From NCBI GenBank assembly GCA_951640195.1, contig OX621166.1, positions 1,170,501 to 1,234,500 of the forward strand: a DNA stretch of 64,000 bases, given 5' to 3'. The stretch is from Porpolomopsis calyptriformis. Lineage: Eukaryota > Basidiomycota > Agaricomycetes > Agaricales > Hygrophoraceae. The notes under the pieces were generated by a model. That model had not been told where the DNA came from. It searched no databases and worked only from the letters and a program-made list of their open reading frames with translations. Below are positions 48,697-59,700 of the stretch, in pieces (the stretch's first letter is position 1; the number at the start of each line of letters is the position of its first letter). The translations under genes were made by a program, and so were the position numbers.

Positions 48697-51600
48697 TCAG
48701 GTCGCCGTTTGAATTGATTGTTCGTATTCTAGAATTCGTTCTTTCGCATGGAGGAGGTTCTTCTTCGGTTCCCAGGTTGCTTCTTCAATGGGATAGCCGA
48801 CCCATTTGACCAAATACGTACGACGTCGGGTGGACCCGTGATGTTGGAGAATTTGTTCGACCTCATATTCTTCTTTCTCTTGAATGACATCCGGAGGTGG
48901 ACGGAGATTATCATCTACTTCCACTGGGTGGAGATCGGAGTTAATGTTAGCGGGTCTCAGGAGTGAAACGTGAAAGACGTCGTGTATTTTCCATGATAAG
49001 GGGAGGGCCAGGCGATAAGAGACTTTTCCGATCTTTTCTAGAACTTTGAACGGTCCAGTGCGTCGGACATCAAGTTTGAGGGTTGGACGACCTGTTTTTA
49101 AGTTACGAGTATCAAGATAAACAAATTGACCTATTTGGAGTTGGGTATCTTTCCGTTTACGATCTGCGAAGCGTTTCATGGTTTCGGCCGCTGTTTCTAG
49201 AGCTTTTGTGGCTTCTTCACGGGCTTCTGTGAGATGATCGTGGAAGGTATCTGCTGCGGGGTTGGAAGTAGGGGCCGCAGGGACAGATGGGACGAAGGGA
49301 TGTTGGCCAGTATCAAGGTAAAAGGGAGTGTGTTTCGTCGAGGAGTGCTGTCGGTTATTGTAAGCGAATTCAGCTGGGGATAGCCAGTTGGACCAATCGT
49401 CTTGCATAAAGTTTGTGTATAAACGAAGGTATTGTTCGAGTTCTTGATTGGTGCGTTCCATTTGACCATCAGTTTGGGGGTGATAAGCGGTGGATAGACC
49501 GGAGATGATTCCCAAATGAGTGTTGAGAGCTTTCGCAAATTTGGAAGCGAACTGAGTTCCTCGATCGGTTATGATCTTCTTTGGCCAGCCGTGGTGTTTC
49601 CATACATTGTCCCTGAAGAGTTTTGCGACTCCTTCTGCAGAAATATTTGATGTCGTCGGAATAAAGTGAGCGCGTTTGGTAAAGCGGTCGACAATGACTA
49701 AGACAGCATCGTAGCCAGATGATTGGGGGAGTTCCACGATTAGATCGGCGGTGATTTCTTCCCAAGGTCGAGACGAAGGGGGAATGGGTTCCAGGAGACC
49801 TGCAGGCTTCGAAGGATAGAGCTTGACTTGTTGGCAGGTCGGACAGGATGATACGAATACACGGATGTCAGGGGCAGCACTACTCCAGGTGTAGTTCCGC
49901 AACACAAGCTCACGTGTCTTCTCGATTCCGGGATGGCCTCCATGGGGCAGGGAGTGGGTCAATCGAATTATCTCTGTGCGTAGCAATACGTCTGCTGGCA
50001 CAACAATACGATCTCCTGCATCTCTCACAATTCCGTCAGTGAAGGAGTAGCCGGAAGAGGGATCGGATAACTTGATGCGAATGTCCTCTGGGATTTCGTT
50101 GAAGTCGGGGAAGCGAAGTCTTGACATAAAGGAAGGTTCGGACATGGAAATGACAGCATTGATGAAACGTTCGGGGGGGAGGAGGGCTTGGCCTTCTAAT
50201 TCTTCTTTTTCTGTACGACGGTGGTCGGGTCGGCGGGAGAGTCCATCGGCTTTGTTTTTGACTCCAGGGGAATACTCGATTTTGAAGTCGAATCTTCCTA
50301 AGAATTCCATCCAACGTGCTTGTCGTCTGGAGAGGGATCTGTTCTGCATAAAATACTTGAGCGCTAAATTGTCCGTCTTTATCAACACAGTATCCCTTGC
50401 GCCCTCCAAAAGATAACGCCAATATTTGAGGGAAGTGACGATTGCAAGCATCTCCAGATCATGGGTAGGATAGTTGTACTCGGCAGGGAGCAGAGACTTC
50501 GAGAAAAAGCCAACGGGGTGCCAACCGTTGTCGTGTTTCTGAGACAAGACCGCGCCAATACCGAAATCTGAGGCATCAGTTTCCAAGAGGTAAGGAAGGT
50601 TTGGCCGCGGGGTAAGAAGGACAGGGGCTGTAGTGACGAGATGTTTGAGTTGCTCAAAGGCTTTTTGACACAAGGGAGACCAATCCCAAGGTTGGTCTTT
50701 CCGCAAAAGGCCACAGAGGGGACGAACGACTGAGGAGAAACTTTTGATGTAACGACGCCAGAAGTTGGTGGTGCCAAGGAAGGACTGGAGGTCTCGCAGC
50801 TTTTGGGGCGTCGGCCAATTGATGATGGCGTCTACCTTTTTTGGATTGATAGCGAGTTGACCTTTACTGATGATAGTACCAAGGTATGTAACAGAGGTTT
50901 TCTCCATTTGGCATTTGACGGGTTTGGCGGATAGTTGATTCTTCTCCATGAGCTTAAGGGTTTCGTCAGTCCAGTGGCGGATTTCTTCGGGGGTGTCGCC
51001 CATGATGAGAATGTCGTCAATATAAATGTGGACACAGCCAGAGTCCAGAACGGTTTTAAAGAGAACGTCTATCATTCGTTGGAAAGATGCTGGGGAGTTC
51101 CGTAGTCCAAAGAACATAACGGTCGGCTCGAAGAGTCCTCGATTGGTGATGAAAGCTGCTTTCCATTCGTCACCTTCCTTGAGTCGTATGTTGTTAAATC
51201 CCCATCGAATATCGATGACTGTAAAGAGTGAAGCAGTAGCAAGCTTCGGTACTTGGAGGATTTCCGATAGAAGGGGAAGGGGGTAACGATCAGGAATGGT
51301 TTTTGAGTTGATGTAGCGATAGTCCTGGATGGGACGTAGACCAGCACTGAGACCTTTAGCATTGATCTCTTCAGCCTTTTTCGCAAAGAAGAAGGGAGCA
51401 GCCTGCGGTGATTTCGATGGACGTATCCGACCTGTTCTGAGATTTTCGTCGATAAACTTATTAAGTTCTACCTGTTCATAGGGGGAAAGGGGATAGAGTT
51501 TTCCGACTTGAAACTTGGTGTTCGGGTAGAGGTTGATCGCATGATCAAAAGGACGTCGAGGAGGAAGCTTGTCGAATTCTGCGGTATGAAAAACACGCCA

Positions 51601-52266
51601 GAAATTGTGATAACGATTGGGAATAAAGGATTTGATATCCTCCTCGATGGAAACTGGTCGGGAGTGGTCAACTCCGACCAAACGGATAAAGGAGTCATGT
51701 TTCAGACTCGAATCGAAGACGTAGAGTTCTTCCTGTGGGGGCAACACTCCGACTCGCATACTACTGAACAGCGTGTCACCAGACGCAAAGGTTAAGGTGC
51801 CTTTTGTCCAATTGATGGTGGGGTTGTGTCGCAAGAGCCATGGGAAGCCGAGGATGACCTGTTGCTTTTTTCCTAAGTTGGTGACCTCCAACCGGATTCG
51901 TTCTCGAAAGGATAGATCTGGTGCCTCAATAAACAGGTCTGTATCGTGCGTGATGGGACCTCCTCGGTTCTCGGAACCATCAGCGTTTCGTACCGGTATA
52001 ACCTCATCCAACAGATAGGTCGATATCTCCATTTGACGAACGAATGCTTCGTCAATAAAATTCCCTGAGGCGCCAGAGTCAATGAGTGCTATGATAGCCA
52101 CTCGTCGAAGATTGTCGGCACTCGTGATCCAAAGATAGAATTCGAGAGCGCCTTTGCCCTGTTCAAGTGTGCCAAGAAAACGAAAACTTTTCATAGATGG
52201 TGGTACACATACATGGGACACAGCCAAAGTGCTCGGGCTTTTAGCACTTGGCCGGACTAAAAATCC
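48697..52266 (-). CDS. pol: E2 pol: protease, RT, RNase H, integrase, chromodomain
   Basis: It is read after a -1 frameshift from gag and gives about 1190 codons with no stop. Order: aspartic protease (ALIDSGASGNFIDEAF), RT with LRPIQDYRYIN, FTVIDIRWGFNNIRL, FFGLRNSPASFQRMI and the catalytic YIDD, RNase H (LETDASDFGIGAVLSQ, with DNLALKYF downstream), integrase zinc finger (HPGIEKTRELVLRN then CPTCQQ), the catalytic Asp in TADLIVELP, DRGTQF and the Glu in HPQTDGQMERTNQELEQYL. The end is a chromodomain, EYEVEQIL, YLVKWVGYPIEEATWEPKKNL. Its three aromatic cage residues (Tyr, Trp, Tyr) are kept, so binding of methylated lysine is plausible, as shown for the MAGGY chromodomain. Confidence 0.96.
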   Translation of the reverse strand, partial: GFLVRPSAKSPSTLAVSHVCVPPSMKSFRFLGTLEQGKGALEFYLWITSADNLRRVAIIALIDSGASGNFIDEAFVRQMEISTYLLDEVIPVRNADGSENRGGPITHDTDLFIEAPDLSFRERIRLEVTNLGKKQQVILGFPWLLRHNPTINWTKGTLTFASGDTLFSSMRVGVLPPQEELYVFDSSLKHDSFIRLVGVDHSRPVSIEEDIKSFIPNRYHNFWRVFHTAEFDKLPPRRPFDHAINLYPNTKFQVGKLYPLSPYEQVELNKFIDENLRTGRIRPSKSPQAAPFFFAKKAEEINAKGLSAGLRPIQDYRYINSKTIPDRYPLPLLSEILQVPKLATASLFTVIDIRWGFNNIRLKEGDEWKAAFITNRGLFEPTVMFFGLRNSPASFQRMIDVLFKTVLDSGCVHIYIDDILIMGDTPEEIRHWTDETLKLMEKNQLSAKPVKCQMEKTSVTYLGTIISKGQLAINPKKVDAIINWPTPQKLRDLQSFLGTTNFWRRYIKSFSSVVRPLCGLLRKDQPWDWSPLCQKAFEQLKHLVTTAPVLLTPRPNLPYLLETDASDFGIGAVLSQKHDNGWHPVGFFSKSLLPAEYNYPTHDLEMLAIVTSLKYWRYLLEGARDTVLIKTDNLALKYFMQNRSLSRRQARWMEFLGRFDFKIEYSPGVKNKADGLSRRPDHRRTEKEELEGQALLPPERFINAVISMSEPSFMSRLRFPDFNEIPEDIRIKLSDPSSGYSFTDGIVRDAGDRIVVPADVLLRTEIIRLTHSLPHGGHPGIEKTRELVLRNYTWSSAAPDIRVFVSSCPTCQQVKLYPSKPAGLLEPIPPSSRPWEEITADLIVELPQSSGYDAVLVIVDRFTKRAHFIPTTSNISAEGVAKLFRDNVWKHHGWPKKIITDRGTQFASKFAKALNTHLGIISGLSTAYHPQTDGQMERTNQELEQYLRLYTNFMQDDWSNWLSPAEFAYNNRQHSSTKHTPFYLDTGQHPFVPSVPAAPTSNPAADTFHDHLTEAREEATKALETAAETMKRFADRKRKDTQLQIGQFVYLDTRNLKTGRPTLKLDVRRTGPFKVLEKIGKVSYRLALPLSWKIHDVFHVSLLRPANINSDLHPVEVDDNLRPPPDVIQEKEEYEVEQILQHHGSTRRRTYLVKWVGYPIEEATWEPKKNLLHAKERILEYEQSIQTAT

Positions 52267-53681
52267 TTTTGCTCTTTTAACGCTCGAGCTAGCGCAGCCC
52301 GTCTCTCCTTGTTCCAATTTGCGATTCCCATATCCTTCAAGTCGTCCTTTGCCATCCTTTTTTCCTTTTCGTCGTCCTCTGGTACCTCCTCTATCCGCGC
52401 TTCCAATTCTTCTGTATCGACCCGATTGATCGTTCGGACATTCCGTCCTTTGCCTTGACCGCGATTTCCTCCTTTTCCTCGAGTAGAGTTTGAGGATTCT
52501 TGACGTGCCGGAACGTCTTCAGCACGTGGACTTCGACATTCGTTGGCATAGTGTCCCTTTTTGCCACAATTGTAGCAAGTGATGGAGGAGTTGTCTCGTT
52601 TCGCTGTCTTGAGAGAGGCTTCTCTCGATTCTTGTTTAATCGGGGATGAAGTGGTGGTGGTGGTGATGGAGCGGGAAGGGTTTCCTCGTGGACTCGATTT
52701 GGTTTCAGACTTCTTTCCTTTTTGATCTCGACTTGACCACAATGCTTGTTCGGCTCGTTGTTCCTGGTACTGTTCTTCGAACTGGGCCGCTTTCGTCGTC
52801 CAGTCCAGCAAAGTCGACGGCATATTGTCCATCGAGTAGATCCGCGTTCGGATCGGCTGGGGGAGTCCGGCTTTGTAAAACCGAAGTAGAGCAGTCTCGT
52901 TGTACTCAGTTCTTGCTGCGTGTTGCATGAACCGAAGGTTGTAGTCTTCTATCGTTCCTGTCATCTTCACTTTCTCTAGCTCGATCTGCGCCTTCGCCGC
53001 TGGGTTGATCCTTCCGAAAGCTTCCCTGAAATCGTCCAAAAATGTTGCATAGTCCCATACGAAATTCCTCGTCCTGTCAACTCCTTCTGTGAACAGTCGT
53101 CCCCAGGCCCGTGGATTGCCGTCACCGAGGTAGGAGAGCATATAGATGATCTTCTGTTTATCGTTGTAGTCTTTGACCACAAAGTTGAGTCGACATTGAT
53201 GAATGAAGTCTTCAAGCTTCTCGGAGGTTCCATCATACTCGGTCGGATCGGCGATTTTGATTTTGGTGGGGGCTGGAAGTGTGGGGGGGGCAGTCGTCTG
53301 GGTGGGTAGTTGAGTGGGAAAGGTTGGTTGGGATGGAGGTTGGACGGATTGGGTTCTTCTTGTGGGATAAACGAAAGGATTCGAGGGGGAAAGTCCAGGT
53401 CCCCGAAGCACAGATCGTCGTCGTGGGGGAGGGGTGGCTGGTTCAGATTCTTCGCGTCGACTTTCTTTGAGAGCTTTCAGCTCCTTTCGGAGCTCTTCAT
53501 TGACGTCGACTTCGCTGTAGTACCAACCGCGGAACTGGTCGATTTGTGCTCTTAAATCTCTGAGCTCTTGTTCCATGTTAAATGGGACGACGTCTTCTTC
53601 TTCTTCTTGAATGGTAGGGGGGATGTTACTGGGTCCTGGTGCGGGAACGGATTGATCGGCTTCGTACTCTTGTTGAGACAT
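52257..53681 (-). CDS. gag: E2 gag, 474 aa
   Basis: A complete Gag beginning MSQQEYEADQSVPAPG. A coiled-coil region (LRDLRAQIDQFRGWYYSEVD) comes first, then Pro/Thr-rich sequence. The gag capsid-like domain follows (ADPTEYDGTSEKLEDFIHQCRL onward), and one CCHC knuckle, CYNCGKKGHYANEC. It ends in a basic/acidic region and a helix, ending ALKEQKDF-stop. Gag forms the particle and packs the RNA. The stop codon TAG overlaps the frameshift region into pol. Confidence 0.95.
   Translation of the reverse strand: MSQQEYEADQSVPAPGPSNIPPTIQEEEEDVVPFNMEQELRDLRAQIDQFRGWYYSEVDVNEELRKELKALKESRREESEPATPPPRRRSVLRGPGLSPSNPFVYPTRRTQSVQPPSQPTFPTQLPTQTTAPPTLPAPTKIKIADPTEYDGTSEKLEDFIHQCRLNFVVKDYNDKQKIIYMLSYLGDGNPRAWGRLFTEGVDRTRNFVWDYATFLDDFREAFGRINPAAKAQIELEKVKMTGTIEDYNLRFMQHAARTEYNETALLRFYKAGLPQPIRTRIYSMDNMPSTLLDWTTKAAQFEEQYQEQRAEQALWSSRDQKGKKSETKSSPRGNPSRSITTTTTSSPIKQESREASLKTAKRDNSSITCYNCGKKGHYANECRSPRAEDVPARQESSNSTRGKGGNRGQGKGRNVRTINRVDTEELEARIEEVPEDDEKEKRMAKDDLKDMGIANWNKERRAALARALKEQKDF
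52260..52266 (-). other. E2 gag-pol -1 frameshift heptamer GGATTTT
   Basis: gag reads AAG GAT TTT TAG, giving G GAT TTT before the stop, with pol open in the -1 frame. It is like the GGAUUUA site of MMTV pro-pol. E1 and E3 have GGGTTTT at the same place. Confidence 0.6.
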
Positions 53682-53844
53682 TGATGTCAGTGATGATGAT
53701 GAGGGGGAAAGGGGGATGATGGATTGTGCGGGGGTTTGGAATACTATTGGTTGAAAGGGAGTATCTGAATCTGCAGATGAGAAGATTGACCTTGTTAAGT
53801 CTTCGGCAGGATCCAGAGTGAAAGTGGTTTGATGCGCAAGAAGG

Positions 53845-53855
53845 AAGTTCGATTC
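53845..53855 (-). promoter_or_regulatory. E2 primer binding site (self-priming type)
   Basis: On the element strand it reads GAATCGAACTT, one base inside the LTR end. It is complementary over 11 bases to AAGTTCGATTC in the LTR (53950-53960). The TATA box TATATAAAG (53983-53991) lies about 31 bases before that LTR site on the element strand. Confidence 0.78.
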
Positions 53856-53856
53856 T

Positions 53857-54226
53857 TGTTATGATTCGGTAGCCAAAGGGTTTTACTTCTCGCGTTGGAG
53901 GGGCTGATGAGGAAATGGAATTCGACTAAAGAGTGGGGGAGCTAACTAGGAATCGAACTTAACCTACTGACTAGAAATCAGGCTTTATATACTAACTACC
54001 TGAATCGCCATGAGTCAGTCGTATGTACGATTACAAAGCGGAATCCGGAATGTGACTAGTGAAGAGTCACAAAAGGAATGTCGGAAACGGAATGTGACTC
54101 GTGAAGAGTCGGAAGGAAGGTACATGTGATCAGTCTCTATGTATAGAATGGTAAAACGGAAGGATAGACGGAACAGAGACTAATCAAGTATGACTAAGAG
54201 AAAAAGGAAAAAAGATGTCCGTGACA
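53857..54226 (-). repeat. E2 5' LTR
   Basis: 370 bp. Contains the promoter TATA box (53983-53991) and the self-primer copy (53950-53960). Followed by GTCAG (54227-54231). Confidence 0.95.
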
Positions 54227-55263
54227 GTCAGGAAGTGTCCATATGTCCGCTGGCCAATCCAGCATGTTTGTGGCTTGATGGAGGATCCGCTTGGTATGTA
54301 TTTTGTTTTGTCTTTTATTAGTCTGTGTTTGTTGATAATAGGCTTTCCTTTCTTAGCTTGGGATAACGACGCCCCTCCCCCTACTTCCCAGCTCCCTTTA
54401 GAGGAGCAAGCTGATTAGAGTTCCGATCGTTGGGGGCATCCCCTCCCCTTTGATGATGCTAAGCCTGAGGACTGGGCTACCAGCCCCCCTTTTCGTCCTT
54501 GGACCCCTGGTCCAATGAGTGTTTTGTCTAGTGGTAAGCCATTAACTCTCTCGCCCTTTTCATATTTGTTGACTCCTTATTTCTTAGTAGAAGATTTGTC
54601 ATCGTTGACTAATGTCAACGTCAAGATCGAGGAGGAAGAAGTCCCTCCTAGTTTGTTATGGAGTCCCACTAACGATTGGTTGGGTGAGGAAGTGAGAAAG
54701 ATAGCAATGGGTTTTGTCAAGGGGAAGGCTGCCGAGTTGCAGGCCTCCAGTGGTGACACTAATGGGGCAATCTACTGGGGCAATAAGTTGGCCGCTTTAG
54801 ATGGTCAAGTGGTTTCTAGTTTCATAGAGTTCTTGAGGGACAGTATGGTGCAGGAGATTGCCAAGACAGACTAGTCTAGATAATTAGTCAGACATGGACT
54901 CCCCCTTCTTGTATAAATAGTTTCTGCTGCCAATAAAGACAGCCCCCTCCAAGGAGAAAAAGACATGAAAACAGGAAAAGACAACGAAAAGAGAGAAATT
55001 TTAAGAGAGTACATGCCAATTTCATGACACATATCTCCAGCACCGATGGCTAGATTATTCGAAAGACATATAACGACCAGGGCAATATCAAGGTACGTGT
55101 CTGTCCCAAGGTGGTTCAAATAGGTTATGTTAACGAAACAATCACTCTAGGAAATGAAGTTGAATATAGACATTGAAGGTCGGTGCCATTCTTGAATCTT
55201 TTGGATCAACATTGATCACTTTTAGGCTATCTGACCCCTCCCCATGCTGTAGCTGCTCACTGG

Positions 55264-55268
55264 GACTA
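55264..55268. repeat. E3 target site duplication, left
   Basis: GACTA, repeated at 62261-62265. Confidence 0.93.
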
Positions 55269-55628
55269 TGTTAGACGGCAGTCTAGGATTGATCGCAAGG
55301 TTTTACTTCAGGCTCTGGGTGTAGGGTTTTTAAAGGGTTGGAAGACTACTAATTGGGGTGTTAACGAAAGAAACAGACTTATCCTAAGTCTATCTACTGC
55401 TAGCTTTATATACTAGCCAAGTATGAGTCATGCTGACTACATGTGAGTCGTAACGACTATGGATAAGTCATGTAGATAAGGAGAGTGATGGTAGACTAAA
55501 TATAGATATGGCTTGGTCACCTCCTATTACTAAGCGGAGCTTGGGTGGCTAAGCGGTTATTGATGTAAACTGTCTGATGTAAATAGAGATAGACAAGCAA
55601 AGGAAAAAGAAAAAATATATCTCTGACA
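55269..55628 (-). repeat. E3 3' LTR
   Basis: 360 bp, beginning TGTTAGAC and ending TCTCTGACA on plus, preceded by GACTA. Confidence 0.95.
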
Positions 55629-55801
55629 TTCACCTCCACAAAAAGGAAATTCGTCCTGAATTTTGAGAAGACCCTTCGAAGCGAAGGAAGGGTGTCAAGG
55701 GGAGGTGTAAAGGGATGGTAGAGGTGGGTAGAGGGGTGATGAGATAGGTGAGCGATGAAGAGGAGAGATGAGTGGATAGTTGTCGGATCAAAGACTATCC
55801 A

Positions 55802-56600
55802 CTAGGTATGCTTTTCCTCAACTCTCCAGTAGATATCACCTTCTCTAACCACACATCCAGAAGGGAGGCGTAAGGAATACTGTTCGTTCGGGAACAGCAT
55901 CCGGTCCCTAGGTCGCGCCATCATAAACTGGGGGTTGAAGTAGGTGTCCATCTGGGTCAAACCAGTGGTAACAGCCATCCAACTCCCGGGCACGTCGCAA
56001 CCAAGTTTCAGCCAGCTCCCTACACATCACAGCATTCTCCTCCAGATCAAGGATCCTTTCGTACTTGGCATCCATCATCGAGCGGTACCCGTTTCAGGCA
56101 GCATAGAGTTGGTTGGCAACGCGATGGATGCGGTGCGAGATGGGGTCTTCAGGGATAGTGGGGGTGGTGACGTTGGATTCGTCCTAGTCCAGTATAACCA
56201 TCAAAAGTTGGCGCCCAACTTGGTACACCTCCAGCCAATCTTTGAGTTGATTCTTCTTGTCATCAAAGTCGCTGTCCTTGTCGAACGTGTACCAGTGACG
56301 GTCGTAGTTGAGTTCGCATCGACGTGCTCCAGAGATAAAAGGGATGTAGGTTTCGGGGCACCCAGATAGGTGCTCGACCTTGGCAAAGGGGAGCCCTCGG
56401 TAGTTACGATTTCATCCCAGCTTGTCAATAGTATCGGTGCATCGCTTCGGCTTCTTGAACCGTCGGGTAACCAAGACACTGTCAGATGAGGAAGAGGAGG
56501 AAGAAGAATCGGGGGGAAGGTTGGAGGTAGAAGCAGTGGGGTTCCCTCGAGGTGGACGCCTCCCAGTCGACTTGCGAGCATAAAGAACTTGGCGGGGCAT
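55802..56600 (-). pseudogene. E3 ORF3: H3 tail-like start, broken
   Basis: The start codon at 56598-56600 opens a frame with ARKSTGRRPPRG at residues 8-19, the same core (ARKSTG-x-RPPR) as E2 ORF3 and close to histone H3 residues 7-17. A Ser-rich stretch follows and the frame stops at 56412. Remaining similarity to E2 continues in other frames: an EIVTTEGSPLP segment, then a helix-forming SMMDAKYERILDLEEN and ARELDGCYHWFDPDGHLL near 55940-56080, with at least one TGA between. So the gene has been inactivated by frameshifts and a stop. It lies 114 bases after the pol stop, as in E2. Confidence 0.75.
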
Positions 56601-56714
56601 TTCGTGCTTCTTTTGATGATTGTTGGGAAGGGGAAGTCCTTATAATCGTCAGAGATTGAAAAGGAGAAAAGGAGATTCAATGATTGTGATATCGGTAGTA
56701 TTCGTAAAAGAGAG

Positions 56715-59700
56715 TTAAATCGCCGCTTGAATAGACTTTTCATAATTCATTAAGATGTCTTTTGCGTGCTTGAGGTTCCATTGTGGTTCCCAGGTGGCTG
56801 CCTCTATCGGGTAGCCTTTCCACTTGATTAGATATTGTCGGTTTCGTTTTCCTGGGGTGTGATTTAAGATACGTTCCACTTCATACTCGGGCTCTCCTTC
56901 GATCACATCTGGAGGTGGTCGGAGATTGTCATCTTCTCCGATCGGGGGGTGGAGATCGAGATTCTCTTCTAGAGCCTTGAGTAGCGAAACATGAAACACG
57001 GGATGAATCCTCCATGACAGTGGTAGCTTTAGTCGGTAAGCCACAGGCGATACTTGTTTTAGAATTATAAAAGGTCCGAGCCGGCGGACATCCAGTTTCT
57101 TTGCAGGCCGGCCAGTTTTCAAATTCTTGGCATCAAGCCAGACCCTTTGTCCTTCATAAAACGTGGGTTCCTTTTGACGTTTTCGATTGGCATAGAGCTT
57201 CATTGAGTTAGTGGTCTTTTGAAGAGACTCTTCAGCGTTCTCTCTAGCTCTAGTAAGCTGCATGTAAAACTCGTTGGCATTGGGATTTGAGGTTTGGGTT
57301 GGAACTGATAAGGGGGTGTGAGGGTGTCGGCCATATTCAAGCCAGAAGGGGGATTGGTGAGTGGAGGAATGTTCTCGGTTGTTATAAGTGAACTCCGCCG
57401 GAGCTAACTAATCTTTCCAATCATCTTGCATGAAGTTAGTGTAGAGCCGTACGTATTGCTCTAACTCTTGATTGGTCCGTTCGGTTTGTCCATCTGTTTG
57501 GGGGTGATAGGCAGTAGAAAGTCCAGAAGTGGTTCCTAGGAGTTCGTTCAATGACGTAGCGAATTTTGATGAGAATTGGGTTCCTCGATCGGTAATGATC
57601 TTCTCTGGCCATCCATGATGCTTCCAGACATGTTCTTGAAACAGCGCAGCAGTTCCTTTAGCAGATAGGTTTCCAGTTGTTGGGATGAAGTGAGCCTGTT
57701 TGGTGAATCTGTCCACCACAACTAGAATAGCGTCAAATCCTTTTGAATTAGGGAGTTCCACGATTAGATCAGCAGTGATCTGTTGCCACGGTTTAGTAGG
57801 AGGGGGTAACGGTTGGAGAAGTCCAGTGGGTTTCTGTGGATAAACCTTGGTCTGTTGACAAGCAAGGCAGGACTTCACATAATTGGTGATATCTTGTGGG
57901 GCACCTTCCCATGTGTAATTACGGAGGAGCAGTTCCTTCGTCTTCTCAATGCGGGGATGGCCACCAGTGGGTGTGTCGTGGGTCAATCGAATAATTTCTG
58001 TGCGCAAAGATACGTCCTTTGGCACAACTATACGATCTCCAGCATCGCGCACAATGCCATCTACATGGGTGTATCTGGAAGAGGGATCTTCAATTTTGGC
58101 CATGATCTCGAGAGGTAGGGGGGAATGAAAACAAAGCTTGGATAAAAAGTTGGGGGACGATAAACTGATAATCGCATTGATGAAAAGCGCATTGACAAAA
58201 AGTTCTTTTGGCAGAAGGACCTTGTCCTCCACCTCCTCATAAGACTCTGGGTAATAATCTGGACGCTTGGAGAGTCCATCAGCCTTATTCTTGATTCTAG
58301 GCTGGTAGCTGATTCTGAACCAAAAGCGAGCTAAAAATTCAGACCATCTAGCCTGGTGCCTGGAGAGTTGATGACTGGTCATGAAATATTGGAGGGACTG
58401 GTTATCAGTCTTGATCATAATAGGCTGTCGTGTCCCTTGTAGAAGGTATCTCCATTCATTCAAGGCAGATATGATGGCCAAAAGCTCTTGGTTATGGGTG
58501 GGGTAATTTCGTTCAGCTGGGAGGAGGGTCTTGGAGTAGAAGCCAATGGGATGCCAATCTTCTTCGTCATTCTCTTTCTGGGTCAAGACTGCACCCAGTG
58601 CAACACCAGAAGCATCTGTCTCCAGAAGGTAAGGAAGGTCTGGCTTCGGGGTCCTCAAAACAGGAGCAGAGGTAAGCGCATTCTTGAGGGTATCAAAAGC
58701 ACGTTGTTGCTTAGGGGTCCAAATCCATTCTTGATCCTTTCGTAGGAGCTCATTAAGAGGACGAGCAATCAGGGAGTAATCCTTGATAAACCTCCGCCAA
58801 AAGTTGGCAGTGCCAAGGAAGGATTGAAGGTCTCGTTTCTTCTGGGGGATAGGCCAGGTTCTGATCACCTCAACCTTCTTGGGGTTAATAGCAATGTGGC
58901 CTTTAGAGATCATCATCCCCAGATAAATCACTTCCTTTTTCTCGAACTGGCACTTGACAGGTTTGCAGGACAGTTGATTCTTCTCCATGATCTCTAGAGT
59001 TCGTTCCGTCCAATAGGTGAGTTCAGTGAGGTCCTTTCCCATGATCAGGATATCGTCAATATAGATATGGACCTGCTTGGAATTGATAACCTCTTTGAAG
59101 AGAACATCGATCATTCGTTGGAAGGAGGCAGGCGAGTTTCGCATTCCAAAGAACATAACGGTGGGCTCGAACAGCCCTCATCAAGTGTTGAAGGCTCCTT
59201 TCCATTCGTCTCCTTCTTTGATATGAATATTGTTAAAGCCCCATCGGATATCCATGACTGTGAACAGTTCTGCTTCTGATAACTTGGTCTGTTGAATAAT
59301 CTCAGAGATGAGAGGTAAGGGATAGGCATCTGGGATTGTGTGAGCATTCAGATAGCAATAGTCTTGGATTGGACGTAGTCCAGCATCTTGTCCTTGGGCA
59401 TTAACTTCTTCACCTTTGGCAGCAAAGAAGAATGAGGCAGCTTGTTTGGAGTTTGATCGTCGTATTTGTCCACTTGCAAGTTGTTCCTCCAGGAATTCAT
59501 TCAGCTTTCCCTGTTCGTACTCAGTGAGTTTGTACACCTTTCCAATCTTGGGTCTAAAGGTAGGTTCGAGATCGATCGCATGGTCAAATTCTGGTCATCG
59601 TGGGGGAAGTTCATCAAAGGTGGTCTTCATAAACACCTTCCAGTGCCTCCAGTATTTCTTCGGCACATACTTCTTCATATCTTCCTCCACGGTAGTGGGT

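Larger units (their letters stand above)
47544..54226 (-). mobile_element. E2: intact young Ty3/Gypsy chromovirus, 6683 bp
   Basis: A complete element on the minus strand with 370 bp LTRs that differ at two sites (both transitions), a GTCAG target duplication, gag, pol and a third ORF without stops. Order on the element strand: LTR (53857-54226), PBS (53845-53855), gag (53681-52257), -1 frameshift site, pol with chromodomain (to 48697), ORF3 (48572-47994), purine tract (AGTGTGGGTGTA), LTR (47544-47913). It is placed with chromoviruses because of the C-terminal chromodomain and the self-priming PBS. It should be, or recently was, able to move. It sits inside a zinc-knuckle gene. Confidence 0.97.
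47359..54874 (+). pseudogene. Zinc-knuckle gene split by E2
   Basis: The left part (47359-47543) reads MTPFYQGYYVRFFKQSG and on to a CFACGGKHK stretch. E2 then intervenes. The right part begins in frame at 54232 with KCPYVRWPIQ. Removing E2 and one GTCAG copy gives a Cys-x2-Cys-x3-His-x4-Cys knuckle spanning the insertion point. An intron after DPL (54291-54357) joins to AWDNDAPPPTSQ. A TAG at 54416-54418 follows, after which the same frame stays open through SSDRWGHPLPFDD, a further intron and KIEEEEVPPSLLW to the stop at 54872-54874. The TAG may be a mutated CAG. A promoter with TATAAAA is kept. The function is unknown; a gag-derived origin is possible. Confidence 0.7.
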
